From NCBI RefSeq assembly GCF_001440395.1, contig NZ_LLXZ01000049.1:109652-173651 (forward strand): a DNA stretch of 64,000 nt, read 5' to 3'. The translations under genes and the position numbers were made by a program. This DNA is from Bradyrhizobium jicamae. Its GTDB lineage: Bacteria; Pseudomonadota; Alphaproteobacteria; Rhizobiales; Xanthobacteraceae. This document shows, piece after piece, positions 40,897 to 50,482 of the stretch. Numbering within the stretch: the first letter of the stretch is position 1; the number at the start of each line of letters is the position of its first letter. Below the pieces are notes generated by a model, which was given only the letters and a program-made list of their open reading frames with translations, had not been told where the DNA came from and ran no database searches.

Positions 40897-41385
40897 ATGG
40901 CGCTGCCCGACATGAGTCTGATGGCGAGGTTGATCTGCAGCGATGTGAAGATGTCGGCGGAGGCACGATACCTACTGGCCGAGATGCTTGTGCCGGGCAA
41001 GCCGCCAATAATGGGGTGGAAGTTTCAGTGCAAGCGCACCACCGGCCTCGATAAAGCGCGCCGCAGAGTCAAAGTCGAGGAGGCTTTCCGGAAGTACTTG
41101 GCTGAGGGCCTTAAATCACGGGAAGCAGCGGAAAGGGCCGGCAGCCAATACAATATCGAGGGTCGCCAGGTCGGCAACATCGTCAAGCAAAATAAGAAAT
41201 TCAATGGTCGGTTAGCGCGGCTCTCCACCATCGAGATGTTGCAAAAAATTGGGGGCCGCGTTCCTGGAGAACAACCTTCCAGAGGGCGGAAAGAGGGAAT
41301 TTTGCGTCCCCGAACCAGCACCGTCGTGCGCGCACCGCGCCGCTTAGAAACGCAGAGAAAGCGGCGCGGGTGGAAGCAGAGCTGA
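40897..41385 (+). CDS. hypothetical protein, 162 aa
   Basis: Not recognised. It begins with MALPDMSLMARLICSDVKMS and has a basic helical middle (KARRRVKVEEAFRKYLAEGL) that could bind nucleic acid; the segment SREAAERAGSQYNIEGRQVG has the look of a helix-turn-helix. The end is arginine-rich. First plus-strand gene of the element's early region, overlapping the next ORF by 16 bases. Confidence 0.5.
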   Translation: MALPDMSLMARLICSDVKMSAEARYLLAEMLVPGKPPIMGWKFQCKRTTGLDKARRRVKVEEAFRKYLAEGLKSREAAERAGSQYNIEGRQVGNIVKQNKKFNGRLARLSTIEMLQKIGGRVPGEQPSRGRKEGILRPRTSTVVRAPRRLETQRKRRGWKQS

Positions 41386-41603
41386 AGGCCAATCCGACAC
41401 GCAGCGACCGCGAAATTGCGGAGACCGCGGGGGCGTTTCACCCCTTCGTCGGAAGGATCAGGCAAAGGTTGGAGACGGGTGGGGTGGTAACCGTTACCAC
41501 CCCCTCCGAACGCATATCCACCAACGGTAAAGTCGGCGAAGGCCAGCGGAAGCCGCGGGGCGCCTCGGTGGAGAAGCTGCGCGAGATGCGGCGCCACCGT
41601 TGA
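41370..41603 (+). CDS. small helix-turn-helix protein fragment, 77 aa
   Basis: LKANPTRSDREIAETAGAFHPFVGRIRQRLE is a helix-turn-helix of the type found at the N terminus of rhizobial prophage ParB-like proteins. The rest is low complexity. It may be the detached first part of the gene that follows, separated by a frameshift. Confidence 0.45.
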   Translation: MEAELKANPTRSDREIAETAGAFHPFVGRIRQRLETGGVVTVTTPSERISTNGKVGEGQRKPRGASVEKLREMRRHR

Positions 41604-41631
41604 TGCTTCATGCGACTGCGGCGTCGCTTAT

Positions 41632-42732
41632 GTGCCGGCAGGCCAGAGGGCCGCTGCGGCGGTCGCGGCTAATACGCAGATGTCCAATCGAGCGATAGCC
41701 AAAGAAACAGGCGTCGGCTTGGAGACCGTTCGCCGCGCTCGGATTGCAACTGACCCGCATGGGTCAGTTGATCGGCCCCGCGTTGGCCTCGACGGCAAAG
41801 CGCGGAGGATGCCGACCAAGGCGGCGGCCCCAGAGATCACCGAGGACAGCCCCGGTGAGTTGAGGAAGGCGTTCCTATTTGACGCGGTTCTTCTTGTCAC
41901 CGGCGCCCACCGCCTGACCGCAGCTAAGAAGCTCGGCCGGGAGCACATCCCCGCCACCATCGTCAAGATGACCAATGACGAGGCCCGCCTCTGGGAGATC
42001 GCCGAGAACCTGCACCGCGCCGAGCTGTCGAAGCTTGAGCGCGACGAGCAGGTAGCAGAGTGGATCATGATCACCGAGCGAGTTTCTGCGCAAGTTGCGC
42101 AAAAACCTGCCCGGGAGGGGCGCCCAGAAGGTGGCCTTAGCGCTGCAGCCCGCGAACTCGGCGTTGATCGAGACGATGCGCGTCGAGCAGTGCGGGTCGC
42201 CAGCATCTCGGAAGAAGCCAAGCAGGCAGCGCGCGATGCTGGCCTGGATGACAACCGCACCGCGCTCCTTGCGGCATCTCGCAAATCCGAACCGGACAAG
42301 CAGGTCGAGGTTCTGCAATCGTGGGGTCGTCCGGCGCCAGAAGCCTCGATGTGGCCGCCCGACGCAGAGCGGAAACGCAGCCTCATGCGGGCATGGAACG
42401 GCTGCTCGCCGTCGGTCCAGGCATGGTCTAAGTCCGAAGTGCTTCAGCGCATGCGGAGGCCGCTCAGTTCTCGCCGCGGGCCTGCATGCCAGTGCAATTT
42501 CCAGAAGAGATTTTATTACCTCGCCAAACCGCATTGTCTGGCAATAAGTAAGTGCTGTCTCAAGTTCGGCCCATCGGCCAACAACAAGGGCAGCATAGAT
42601 GCAAACAAAGTCCCAGCCGGCCGAACAAGGCGGCAGCGCAAGCATCCTGGACGGCTACTTTCCCGAGAAAAAGTTTGCCGAGGACAACAACACCACTCAG
42701 CGCACCATTGCCCGCTACCGACATCTCCCTGA
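41632..42732 (+). CDS. ParB-like nuclease-domain protein, possibly fused
   Basis: 366 residues, GTG start. A second helix-turn-helix (NRAIAKETGVGLETVRRARI) comes first, then a ParB/sulfiredoxin-like domain: LLVTGAHRLTAAKKLG, VKMTNDEARLWEIAENLHRA and ELSKLERDEQVAEWI. The part before VTGAHR is too short for a full ParB domain: GELRKAFLFDAV looks joined from another phage protein, so an internal deletion has probably fused two genes. The last 80 residues after WNGCSPSVQAW are not ParB-like. Likely a former replication or partition protein of the prophage. Confidence 0.6.
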   Translation: MPAGQRAAAAVAANTQMSNRAIAKETGVGLETVRRARIATDPHGSVDRPRVGLDGKARRMPTKAAAPEITEDSPGELRKAFLFDAVLLVTGAHRLTAAKKLGREHIPATIVKMTNDEARLWEIAENLHRAELSKLERDEQVAEWIMITERVSAQVAQKPAREGRPEGGLSAAARELGVDRDDARRAVRVASISEEAKQAARDAGLDDNRTALLAASRKSEPDKQVEVLQSWGRPAPEASMWPPDAERKRSLMRAWNGCSPSVQAWSKSEVLQRMRRPLSSRRGPACQCNFQKRFYYLAKPHCLAISKCCLKFGPSANNKGSIDANKVPAGRTRRQRKHPGRLLSREKVCRGQQHHSAHHCPLPTSP

Positions 42733-42838
42733 TGGTCTGCCGTGGACCCTTTGGTCAGGCAGAGTGTGGATTCCCATCGAAGAAGGTCGCGCCTGGCTGA
42801 AGAGCCGGGTTCGCCACCCGAACAACCGTCGCTCTTGA
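42599..42838 (+). CDS. MerR/excisionase-like small protein, 79 aa
   Basis: LDGYFPEKKFAEDNNTTQRT, IARYRHLPDGLPWTLWSGRV and WIPIEEGRAWLKSRV form a winged helix like phage excisionases and helix-turn-helix family 17. It overlaps the tail of the ParB-like frame, which supports the view that the tail is not real protein. Confidence 0.65.
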   Translation: MQTKSQPAEQGGSASILDGYFPEKKFAEDNNTTQRTIARYRHLPDGLPWTLWSGRVWIPIEEGRAWLKSRVRHPNNRRS

Positions 42839-42854
42839 ACGAGCGGCGCGACAA

Positions 42855-43217
42855 ATGTCTGTCCTCACTCAGAAGTCAGCAGCCGGCGAACCGCTGATCC
42901 ACGTCGAGCGCGGCGCAGAGGTCCGCCCCGGTGTTTTCGCTTGGCACGTTCCGGTCCTGGGCCTGAGCGGTCGGAGCCGCCAACCGCTGTTGGATGCCTG
43001 CCGGGAGATACAATCGATCCTAGGCGCCACCGGACATCACGCTGCGGTCTTCCGGCCGGGTAGGGCGCATTGGGATATCCGCTGCTCCGTCGAATGGGGA
43101 GCGGCCCATACCGTTAAGGAGACCCGCTCCGGCACCATTCGCTTCGCGGTCTACCGTCCCTTCCAGGACGGCGATTCGGACTCCGGACAAGATCGGGCGC
43201 CGGGGGTGGCGGCATGA
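42855..43217 (+). CDS. hypothetical prophage protein, 120 aa
   Basis: No family recognised. Begins MSVLTQKSAAGEPLIHVERG; middle part LLDACREIQSILGATGHHAA then FRPGRAHWDIRCSVEWGAA looks like a folded small domain. Its stop overlaps the next ATG, so it is in the same operon. Confidence 0.55.
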   Translation: MSVLTQKSAAGEPLIHVERGAEVRPGVFAWHVPVLGLSGRSRQPLLDACREIQSILGATGHHAAVFRPGRAHWDIRCSVEWGAAHTVKETRSGTIRFAVYRPFQDGDSDSGQDRAPGVAA

Positions 43218-43972
43218 CCGTTCCAGCCAAAATCGATATCGTCCAAGCGAAGCTCCCCGCCACCTATGAGCAGGCCAAGCTCGCGCTCGCGTCATGCGCC
43301 AGCATCGACGAATGCCAGGATTGGGCGAACAAGGCTGAGGCGCTCGCCAGCTACGCCAAGATGGCTGATGACGAGACGCTATTCGACTATGCAAAGCGCA
43401 TCCACGGTAGAGCAGTGCGCCGCATGGGAGAACTGCTCAATCAGATTGAGCCCAGCAAAGGCGGCCGTCCGTCGGAAAACTCGGGTGTGGCCCACCCGAG
43501 TTTAGAGGGTTGGATACCTGGCGGTTCTCAGAATGAGCCCAGTCTGGATGGCTGGATACCGCAATCCAGAAAAGAAGCCGCAGATGCCGTCGGTCTTTCT
43601 GACCATCGTCGCAAGCAAGCGCTTCGCGTGGCCAACGTTCCGCAAGAGCGGTTTGAGTCGGCGGTCGAGGCCGAGAAGCCAGCCACTGTCACCGCCCTCG
43701 CAGAGATGGGGAAGCAGGTCCGGTCCGCGCCAATTGAAGCCAAACCGGCGGAGCAGAGCGAAGTCGCAAACCTAGCCAACGGCTTGCGCGTAGCGCTGGC
43801 AGGTCTCGATCCGATTTTGGACCGCATCGCTCAAATAGGCGTCGACGCCTTCTGGCGCGAGGCCGACGAGCGCGTCCGCAAGCAGATTGAGGGGACGGCT
43901 GAGTTCCTGCAGGTGCTCACCACCACGAGCAGCGTCCAGCACCAACCCGCACAGCCCGAGGCAGCAGCATGA
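43214..43972 (+). CDS. rhizobial prophage protein, 252 aa
   Basis: The N-terminal 80 residues (ATYEQAKLALASCASIDECQ, DWANKAEALASYAKMADDET, IHGRAVRRMGELLNQIE) match a protein common in rhizobial prophages and islands whose function is unknown. The middle carries a helix-turn-helix (RKEAADAVGLSDHRRKQALR). It overlaps both neighbours by four bases. A DNA-binding role in phage replication or regulation is plausible. Confidence 0.65.
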   Translation: MTVPAKIDIVQAKLPATYEQAKLALASCASIDECQDWANKAEALASYAKMADDETLFDYAKRIHGRAVRRMGELLNQIEPSKGGRPSENSGVAHPSLEGWIPGGSQNEPSLDGWIPQSRKEAADAVGLSDHRRKQALRVANVPQERFESAVEAEKPATVTALAEMGKQVRSAPIEAKPAEQSEVANLANGLRVALAGLDPILDRIAQIGVDAFWREADERVRKQIEGTAEFLQVLTTTSSVQHQPAQPEAAA

Positions 43973-44214
43973 CCGCGACCATCGTCCCGTTCCCACTAGA
44001 TCGCCGCCGCACCTTCATCGAACGGCAGGCGAACCGAGCGGCTGAGCTCAACCCTGACGCCGGTGAGCGTCACATCCTGTATCAGCTGGAAGTCCAGCGA
44101 GCCGCCTTGAGGCGCAAGGGAGTCGACGACGCTCTAATCGAGCGCGAGCTTCGCTGCATGGAGTCCGCGATCAGGGCGTCGCTGCAGCGCTTGCTCATGG
44201 GCGGTGCGGCATGA
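43969..44214 (+). CDS. DUF6074-like protein, 81 aa
   Basis: Starts TATIVPFPLDRRRTFIERQA and continues ELNPDAGERHILYQLEVQRA, a pattern I recognise from small rhizobial prophage proteins (DUF6074). Function unknown. ATGA overlaps on both sides. Confidence 0.65.
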   Translation: MTATIVPFPLDRRRTFIERQANRAAELNPDAGERHILYQLEVQRAALRRKGVDDALIERELRCMESAIRASLQRLLMGGAA

Positions 44215-44801
44215 GCAGGCGCGGCCGTAAAACAGCGATCGGAGGACAGTTTGCCCCGCGGACAATCGAAATGCTCGAGTCGCCTGCGCATCGGGTTTTG
44301 AGCCTTTCCGCGCGCAAGATTCTCGATCGGCTCGAAATCGAAATGGCGCACCACGGCGGCACGGACAACGGAAAATTGCCCGTCACATACGACCAATTCC
44401 AGGCGTATGGCCTTGATCGACAGGCAATCAGGCCGGCCATCCGCGAGACCGTCGCCCTCGGCTTTGTCGAGATCACGCGGGAGGGCCGTGCGGGAAACGC
44501 TGAGTGGCGTCAGCCAAACCTGTTCAGGCTCACCTACCGTCATAGCGACGGCGAGCGCGGTTACGGCACCAACGGATGGCGACGTCTCGAGTCGGTTGAG
44601 GAAGCCGCTGCGATCGCGAAGGCAGCCAGAAACGCGAAGCCGGCAAAAACAAAATCCCAGTGTGGGAAAACCTCACGTTTCAGTAGGGGAAACCCCCACC
44701 GAAAACCGCCAATCCATAGTGGGGAAACCCACACTACAGGCCATGGTGGGGAAACCCCTACTACTCTCGATATCTCCGGGGAGGAGCGAGATGTCGCCTA
44801 G
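44211..44801 (+). CDS. phage replication-type winged-helix protein
   Basis: 196 residues. The core (IEMLESPAHRVLSLSARKIL, LEIEMAHHGGTDNGKLPVTY, IRETVALGFVEITREGRAGN) matches a rhizobial prophage protein family with a replication-O-like winged helix. The C-terminal tail is built on four copies of a 12-13 base repeat (GTGGGGAAACCC-like, 44659-44757) and has different peptides in each frame. Probable replication or regulatory protein. Confidence 0.65.
   Translation: MSRRGRKTAIGGQFAPRTIEMLESPAHRVLSLSARKILDRLEIEMAHHGGTDNGKLPVTYDQFQAYGLDRQAIRPAIRETVALGFVEITREGRAGNAEWRQPNLFRLTYRHSDGERGYGTNGWRRLESVEEAAAIAKAARNAKPAKTKSQCGKTSRFSRGNPHRKPPIHSGETHTTGHGGETPTTLDISGEERDVA
44659..44757 (+). repeat. four imperfect GTGGGGAAACCC repeats
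   Basis: Copies at about 44659 (GTGTGGGAAAACC), 44682 (AGTAGGGGAAACCC), 44718 (AGTGGGGAAACCC) and 44745 (GGTGGGGAAACCC), within the end of the winged-helix gene. Spaced 23-36 bases. Could be iterons for a replication protein or simply a coding repeat. Confidence 0.6.
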
Positions 44802-45103
44802 AAGCAAACGGCGACTGAGCGGGAGCAGGGGGCCTGCGCATTGAGCGGGGCGCACCAGCAGCCTCCCCTATCACCAGCGATCGGCCACGTAGGATCGCTA
44901 CCGACGCGCGTGGCATGCGCTGCCCGCTGTTCTCGCTGCCGAGGTCGATCGGACGCACACGGGCCACGCCGGGGAGGGGCGAACTCCGCGGAAAAACGTC
45001 AAGGTACCTTTCAGCATGCATACACCGTGCGCGCAGGACGCGTGCCCTGATTCAGCATATTCCGGATTCCCAAAATCTCACTTTCGTTGTCAGGACGCTT
45101 CTC

Positions 45104-45418
45104 ATGATTTTTAGGACATACCGCCGAAAGGGGTTTAGTTACCGACCACGCGCCCTCCGCCGGGCCGTCCTTTCGATCCTTGAAAGCCGCCCCGGATTGA
45201 CGACCAAAGAGATCGCGGGGTGCGCCTATTGCTTCGGCGGCCCCATCGCTCGACCAGGCTGGCGTATTCCGAACGAGTCAGAGCTGCAGTCGACGTATCG
45301 AGCGGTCCGCCATCTGCTTGCTACCGGCAAGATCAAGAACGACGGCCGAGCGCGTCGCATGCGAGCTCTGCGTACGCACAAGATCTACATGCTAGCCAAA
45401 CCACGGGCGGGACAATGA
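45104..45418 (+). CDS. small winged-helix protein, 104 aa
   Basis: From ATG 45104: RRAVLSILESRPGLTTKEIA, then STYRAVRHLLATGKIKNDGR is a winged helix followed by a basic tail. No specific family. Upstream, 44802-45103 has no gene. Its stop overlaps the next ATG. Confidence 0.6.
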   Translation: MIFRTYRRKGFSYRPRALRRAVLSILESRPGLTTKEIAGCAYCFGGPIARPGWRIPNESELQSTYRAVRHLLATGKIKNDGRARRMRALRTHKIYMLAKPRAGQ

Positions 45419-45789
45419 TCGACACCCAGACCACAATGACCGACGCGGAACCCGCCGCCACCGCGACGGCAGGCATTCGCGCTGATCTGGAGCGCATTGG
45501 CCGGGATCTTGCCGCGGTGATGGAACGCTTGCGCGCTATGGAGGGAGAGGAGTCGCTTGCGTCACAAGACGATAGCCCACCCCGCGACCTCATGCGGCCA
45601 GGCGATGTGATCCACGAGTTCGGCATTCCGCGATCAACGCTGCATCGGCTCTGCCGCGCTAACCCGATCCGCAACGCCGATGGATTCGCGTTCTTTGATC
45701 CGGTGAAGCAGCGATACTTGATCTCACGCAGCAGGATCACAGCATTCCTCCGGCGCAGTGGGACATCTTGGGACGTAAGACCGGGCTAA
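45415..45789 (+). CDS. hypothetical protein with a DNA-binding-like C terminus, 124 aa
   Basis: An N-terminal coiled-coil stretch (RADLERIGRDLAAVMERLRAM) and a C-terminal part (GDVIHEFGIPRSTLHRLCRA, RYLISRSRITAFLRR) resembling helix-turn-helix excisionase-type domains. Overlaps the preceding gene by ATGA. Confidence 0.6.
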   Translation: MIDTQTTMTDAEPAATATAGIRADLERIGRDLAAVMERLRAMEGEESLASQDDSPPRDLMRPGDVIHEFGIPRSTLHRLCRANPIRNADGFAFFDPVKQRYLISRSRITAFLRRSGTSWDVRPG

Positions 45790-45864
45790 TGGGACGTTGT
45801 GGGACGCCTCTCGAGTAGCGATTCGACGCCGCGCAGCTAGATTCGAGACTGCAGCGGATGCTTG

Positions 45865-47208
45865 ATGACCCCGGACGAACGGGCCTTGAGCAACCGCATT
45901 GGCGCCGCCCAGTCTTCTGCCTCCGTGGAGGTTGGGCGGCGTCCCTCAGAATCGAAGGTGGAGCTTGTGTTTAGTGCGTTCGAAATCGCCGGTCTCGTGT
46001 ACAATCGACCGCTCCTTGTCTTGCCCGAAAAGCTGCCGCTGATTTGCGCCGCGATCGAGGGCCGGACCGGTATCTCCGTCGATGAACAACTCCGGCAGGC
46101 TGCGGAAGCGAAAATCAGCGCGTTGCCAGCAAAGGCGCAACTCGCTGTCCGCGGGCCAGCGAAGAGCCAGCGGCCGTCGGCGCCTTATCCGCGGGTTGAC
46201 GGCGTGGGGATCGTGCAGGTTCATGGCTCGCTGGTGAACCGTGGTGCATGGATCGGCGCTTACAGCGGCGTGACGAGCTACGAGGGCCTCCGCGCCCAAC
46301 TGCGGCACGCGCTGGACGACCCCGACACCAAGGCCGTGATCCTGGATATCGACAGCGCGGGCGGCCAGGCGGCAGGCGCCTTCGAGACCGCGACGATGGT
46401 GCGGCAGGTTGCCAAGGCCAAGCCGGTGGTCGCCATTGTCGACCGACATGGCCGCGAGCGCGGCCTATGCGATCGCCAGCGGGGCGCGAGAGGTCGTTGT
46501 CACGCCGACCAGCGTCGTCGGCTCCATCGGTGTGCTGATGCTGCACCTCGATCACAGCGCCCGCCTGGAGAAGGCGGGCGTCAAGCCCACCCTGATCCAC
46601 GCCGGGCGCGCAAGGCCGACGGCAACCCCTATGAAGCTCTTCCTGAAAACGTGAGGGCCGATCTGCAGGCCGAGATCAACAAGTTTTACAGCATGTTCGT
46701 CGACTCCGTCGTCCTCGGTCGTGGTCGTTTGTCGGCGCAACAGATCCGGGACACTGAAGCCGCCGTTTATATTGGTGCTGATGCCATCGCGATTGGCCTC
46801 GCCGATCGGGTCGGCGATCTTGAGACGGTTCTCTCCGAGCTCGCGATGCTGGAGGCACCACCCGCCGCGCCGCCTGTCCCCGAACAATCCATGGTCAAAT
46901 TCACCCAAGCTGACCTCGACAAGGCATGTGCTGAGTCCCATGCCCGTGGTCGTGCCGAGGCGTTTGAGGAAGGCGTCACAGATGGCGGCGTGGCCGCAGC
47001 GCAGGCGCGCATCAGCGCGATCATGCCGTTACCGGAGGCCAAAGGGCGAGAAAAGACGGCGCAGCACCTTGCGATGCAGGGCGGAATCCCGGTCGCCGTC
47101 GCGAAGGATGTTCTGGCGGTGACGCCCACCGATGCGGAGGCGTTACGCGCGAATAACACCATGGGTCTTTACCTGGTCGATGATTCTGGAGGGATGAAAT
47201 ACAAATGA
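45865..47208 (+). pseudogene. phage S49-family prohead protease, double frameshift
   Basis: Relative of SppA/phage head-maturation serine protease. The N-terminal part (GVGIVQVHGSLVNRGAW) and the C-terminal part (LQAEINKFYSMFVDSVVLGR) are in one frame, but between about 46444 and 46615 the correct protein (DMAASAAYAIASGAREVVVT, SVVGSIGVLMLHLDH), which holds the catalytic Ser, is in the next frame. A base gained near 46444 and a G lost in a G-run near 46610 restore the frame. As written, the single long ORF lacks its active site. Either decay or sequencing error. Confidence 0.82.
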
Positions 47209-48040
47209 GCAAGAAGGCAGACGCAAAGCAGCAACAGCTCGACAGCGCACGCGCCGATCTCGCATGGCCCAAGCCAAGTTGCAGGCTGTTCTGGATCGCG
47301 AGTTGGCTTCAACCGACACCGCGGCATCGTTTGAAGCCTGGCGGAGGGAGCGTGACAGTTTGGTCTCGGAGGTCGAGCGGCTCACGAAGCTGATCGAGAG
47401 ACTCGAAGCCGCCGCCAACGACGAGGCGGTGAATGCACAACAGGCAGCGCTCCGCAAACGCGTCGACGCCCAGCGGCAGGCCAATGAGACATCGGCAGGC
47501 CGAATCCGGGAAGAGGGCGGGACCGCGATCGAGGCGCTTCTCAAGCTCGCGCACGATATCGCCGCGGCCGAAATCGCTGATGCCGAGCTCAACGCGCAGA
47601 TCCGAGACGACGCTGACAGGATCGTTGGCGCCGACATGTTGGCGCGCTATCGGCCGCCAGCACCGCGCGAGAACATCGCCGAAACGGAAATTGATCTGTG
47701 GGTCTTCGCCTCGAATGGCAGCTTGGTTGGATCTCAGGACGAGGTCATCGAGCGGGACGACGGGACTGGGTATCTTATTACTTCGACTCAGTACCGCGCC
47801 AACTGCGTCAAACGTCGCTTCAAATCGATCGAGTTTCTCGAGGCCGAGCCGCGCCAGTACTTCGAGCCGTTCTACGCAGAGCTCAGGCTGCCCAGCCTCG
47901 ACGGTCCCGCCTGGTCGCCGCGCAAGGGCGCGTCGCCGGCCGCTGTCCTGGAAGCGCTCGCTCGTCGCTCCGAAAGCCCCGAGCGTCAGGTGCTCACGGA
48001 GCTCGTTCCCATGGATGCATGGACGGGAGCCGCGGCCTGA
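47205..48040 (+). pseudogene. prophage structural-type protein, frameshifted
   Basis: Begins MSKKADAKQQQLDSARADLA at 47205 (ATGA overlap with the protease gene); near 47262 the frame shifts and continues AQAKLQAVLDRELASTDTAA as a coiled-coil protein (SLVSEVERLTKLIERLEAAA), ending with a folded part YFEPFYAELRLPSLDGPAW. One missing base explains it. I do not recognise a specific function; position suggests a head-tail component. Confidence 0.6.
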
Positions 48041-50029
48041 TGTCAGGAAAGACGATCACCGCGACCGCTCGGATCGAGGCGAAGGACGCCACCGGCAGCG
48101 TTTTCGACAAGTTGGCCGCAAAATTCCGCGGCCTGGAAAAAGAACGCAAAAGCCTTGGAGGGCATCAAGCCCCTCAAGTTCACCGGCAATATTGAGAATG
48201 AGCTACGTCGCCTCAAGTTAACCGAGCGAGAGCTGCAAGGCGTGCGCAAGGCGCAGGCGGCGCTGGATGCACAACTGAAGGCGGACCCGGTCGGACGGCG
48301 GGCATCCATGTACTTCAGGGCAATGGATGATTGGAAAAACCGAACCGTCGCGCACTGGCGGGAAGTGAAGGCTGGCGTCGACGAGGCCGACAAGGCGCAC
48401 AAGAAGTTCTTCGCTGCAGCAGGCCGGTTCGGCTTGGCGGCTACTGGCATCGGCGGCGCGGCTTATGCGACGTACCGTACGGGGAGGTTCGCCCTCGATA
48501 GGTCGAAAGAGGATAACCGCGAGTGGACCAAGCAACGACAGGTCGGCCTTACGCAATCTCAGTCCGACGAGATCGCGGCCGAAGCGGAACGCCAGTCGCA
48601 GCAATTCCCGTCAGTTTCTCAAACTGAACTTCGTGCGGCCGGTCGCGAGGCCACGATGCAGCTCGGGAGTTCTGAGGCTGGCCTGAAGATGATGTCGACG
48701 ATCGGTCGCTTCATGACTTCTGGCAAAGTGCTATGGGGGACCGACAAGATTGAAGAGCAAACCCGCAAGGCGTTGCAGATTCTCGACGCTCGGCAAATCA
48801 CAGACCCACAGCGGGCGAACAATCTGCTAGACGCATTGGTACGGTCGTCGCAAGTCGAAGGCGGGCCCGACTTCAAGGCCGAGGACTTGCGCACCGCTCT
48901 CCGGTACGGCCGGGACATGACCCGCGGCCAGAGCGACCGGTTCATCACAGGTGTGCTGCCGCAACTCGGCGTCGACATGGGATACCCGCAGGCCGGCACC
49001 GGTCTGGCCTCGATGCACTCGGCGCTGATCGGCGGTCGGCAGAAGGAAGCGGCGAGCGAATTTCAGAGAGCCGTCGGCCTGCGCAATGACGGCGGTCTCG
49101 TGGGGCAGGGCCTGTTTGCGCGCGACGTCGATCGGTGGTTCGACGAACACTTCATCCCCGCCATGAAGAAGGCGAAGGTCAACACCGAAGATCCGGCCGA
49201 GGTTGCCGCGTTCAATTCGAAATTCTTCAGCAACAGAACGGCCGCTGACGTCGCCGGCAACATGGTCCGCGGCCAGGCGCAGCGGGTTAGGCGCCGTGAG
49301 CAACAGGAACTTGCCAAGGGCATGGCCGGCGCGGAGAGCCTACACCGAAAGGATTTCGGCATGGCCGCGGAGGCGGCTTCGGCGCAACTCGCCAACGTGG
49401 CCGTGGCGCTTGATAAAGTTACCGGCGCATCCGACAGGATCATCGGCGGGCTGAATAATATTTCGGAGGGCGCCGGCTCGTTATCGACATGGCTGCGCAC
49501 CGGAGAGTGGCCAAAAGAGAGCCAAGAAAAATGGAAGACGCATATCGACTCTGAGGCTTATCGCGACGGACTTGGCGGCGTTCTGCAGGAATATAAAACG
49601 CCATATCCGACCGGTGAAGACCCGATGGGGTCGGACTACTCGCGTCGCCAATTCCGAAGCAACGAATACTGGAGCGGCTTGGGACGCGAGGGCGCATCGG
49701 CTGAGAGCGCCGCCCGGCTGCGGCGGGAAGCCGAGAGGTTCGACGCAGCGAAACCATTTGCGGTGCCCGGTCTCAGCAAAACGATGACGTATGGCACCGG
49801 CGCTGAGAGCGCGGCCCCCGTCACAGTTGAAGGAACGATGGAGGGCGAAGGGAAACTCGCGATCGACATCAACGCCGGCTCGTCGCTGATCGATGTCGTC
49901 CGCCGCGCCGAGGCGGTGATCAAGCTGGCAGGTCAGATCAATGCCAACGGCGTGGGCTCAAACGGGAAAAGCAGCCCCGACGCCGCGGCGCCGGCTCATG
50001 TGGGTTCGGCCGGCAACTCTCCGCTGTGA
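48040..50029 (+). pseudogene. tail tape-measure-like prophage protein, frameshifted
   Basis: The gene starts at 48040 (MSGKTITATARIEAKDATGS, FDKLAAKFRGLEK) and continues in another frame as LEGIKPLKFTGNIENELRRL for about 620 residues. One extra A in the A5 run at 48139-48143 accounts for the shift. Long helices, a hydrophobic stretch FGLAATGIGGAAYATY, and a length of over 650 residues fit a tape measure or phage virion-internal protein. The stop overlaps the next start. Confidence 0.65.
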
Positions 50030-50346
50030 TCGGCATGTGGCGCCGTCGACGATCTCGTCTCGATGCGCTCGCCGGTCGCGTGGAGGAGCTCGAGCACCGC
50101 CTCGATCGCGTCGCGATCCGGCAGTGTGTCAGTGAGGTGATGTTGGCGACCGCAGTCGCTTTCGTTCTGCGCGCCGTCGGCGAAGATCTGTTAAGTCGGC
50201 TTATGAACGAGTTGCGTAAGAACGTCAGCGCCACCGCTTCCAGGCAGACGGTGGCGCTGGAGATGGAAGAGCGCGCGGCTCAGCTGCTCGATCAGATCGA
50301 ATATTTCGCACGTCTTCCGCAAACGACGGACGGCACACGTCACTAG
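50026..50346 (+). CDS. hypothetical protein, 106 aa
   Basis: GTG start overlapping the tape-measure stop. An N-terminal coiled coil (LDALAGRVEELEHRLDRVAI) and a hydrophobic segment (VMLATAVAFVLRAV). Function unknown. Confidence 0.5.
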   Translation: MIGMWRRRRSRLDALAGRVEELEHRLDRVAIRQCVSEVMLATAVAFVLRAVGEDLLSRLMNELRKNVSATASRQTVALEMEERAAQLLDQIEYFARLPQTTDGTRH

Positions 50347-50482
50347 GGCCTGCGACTCGCGCGCAACATTGCGCTACCTATTCGTGCTTGCTAGTTGAGG
50401 ACTGAGCGACGCGCATGTCGCAACGCTCGCTGCCCCGGGGCGACGGCGGATGTAACCGCGCCCCGGTGCGTCCATTCAGACC

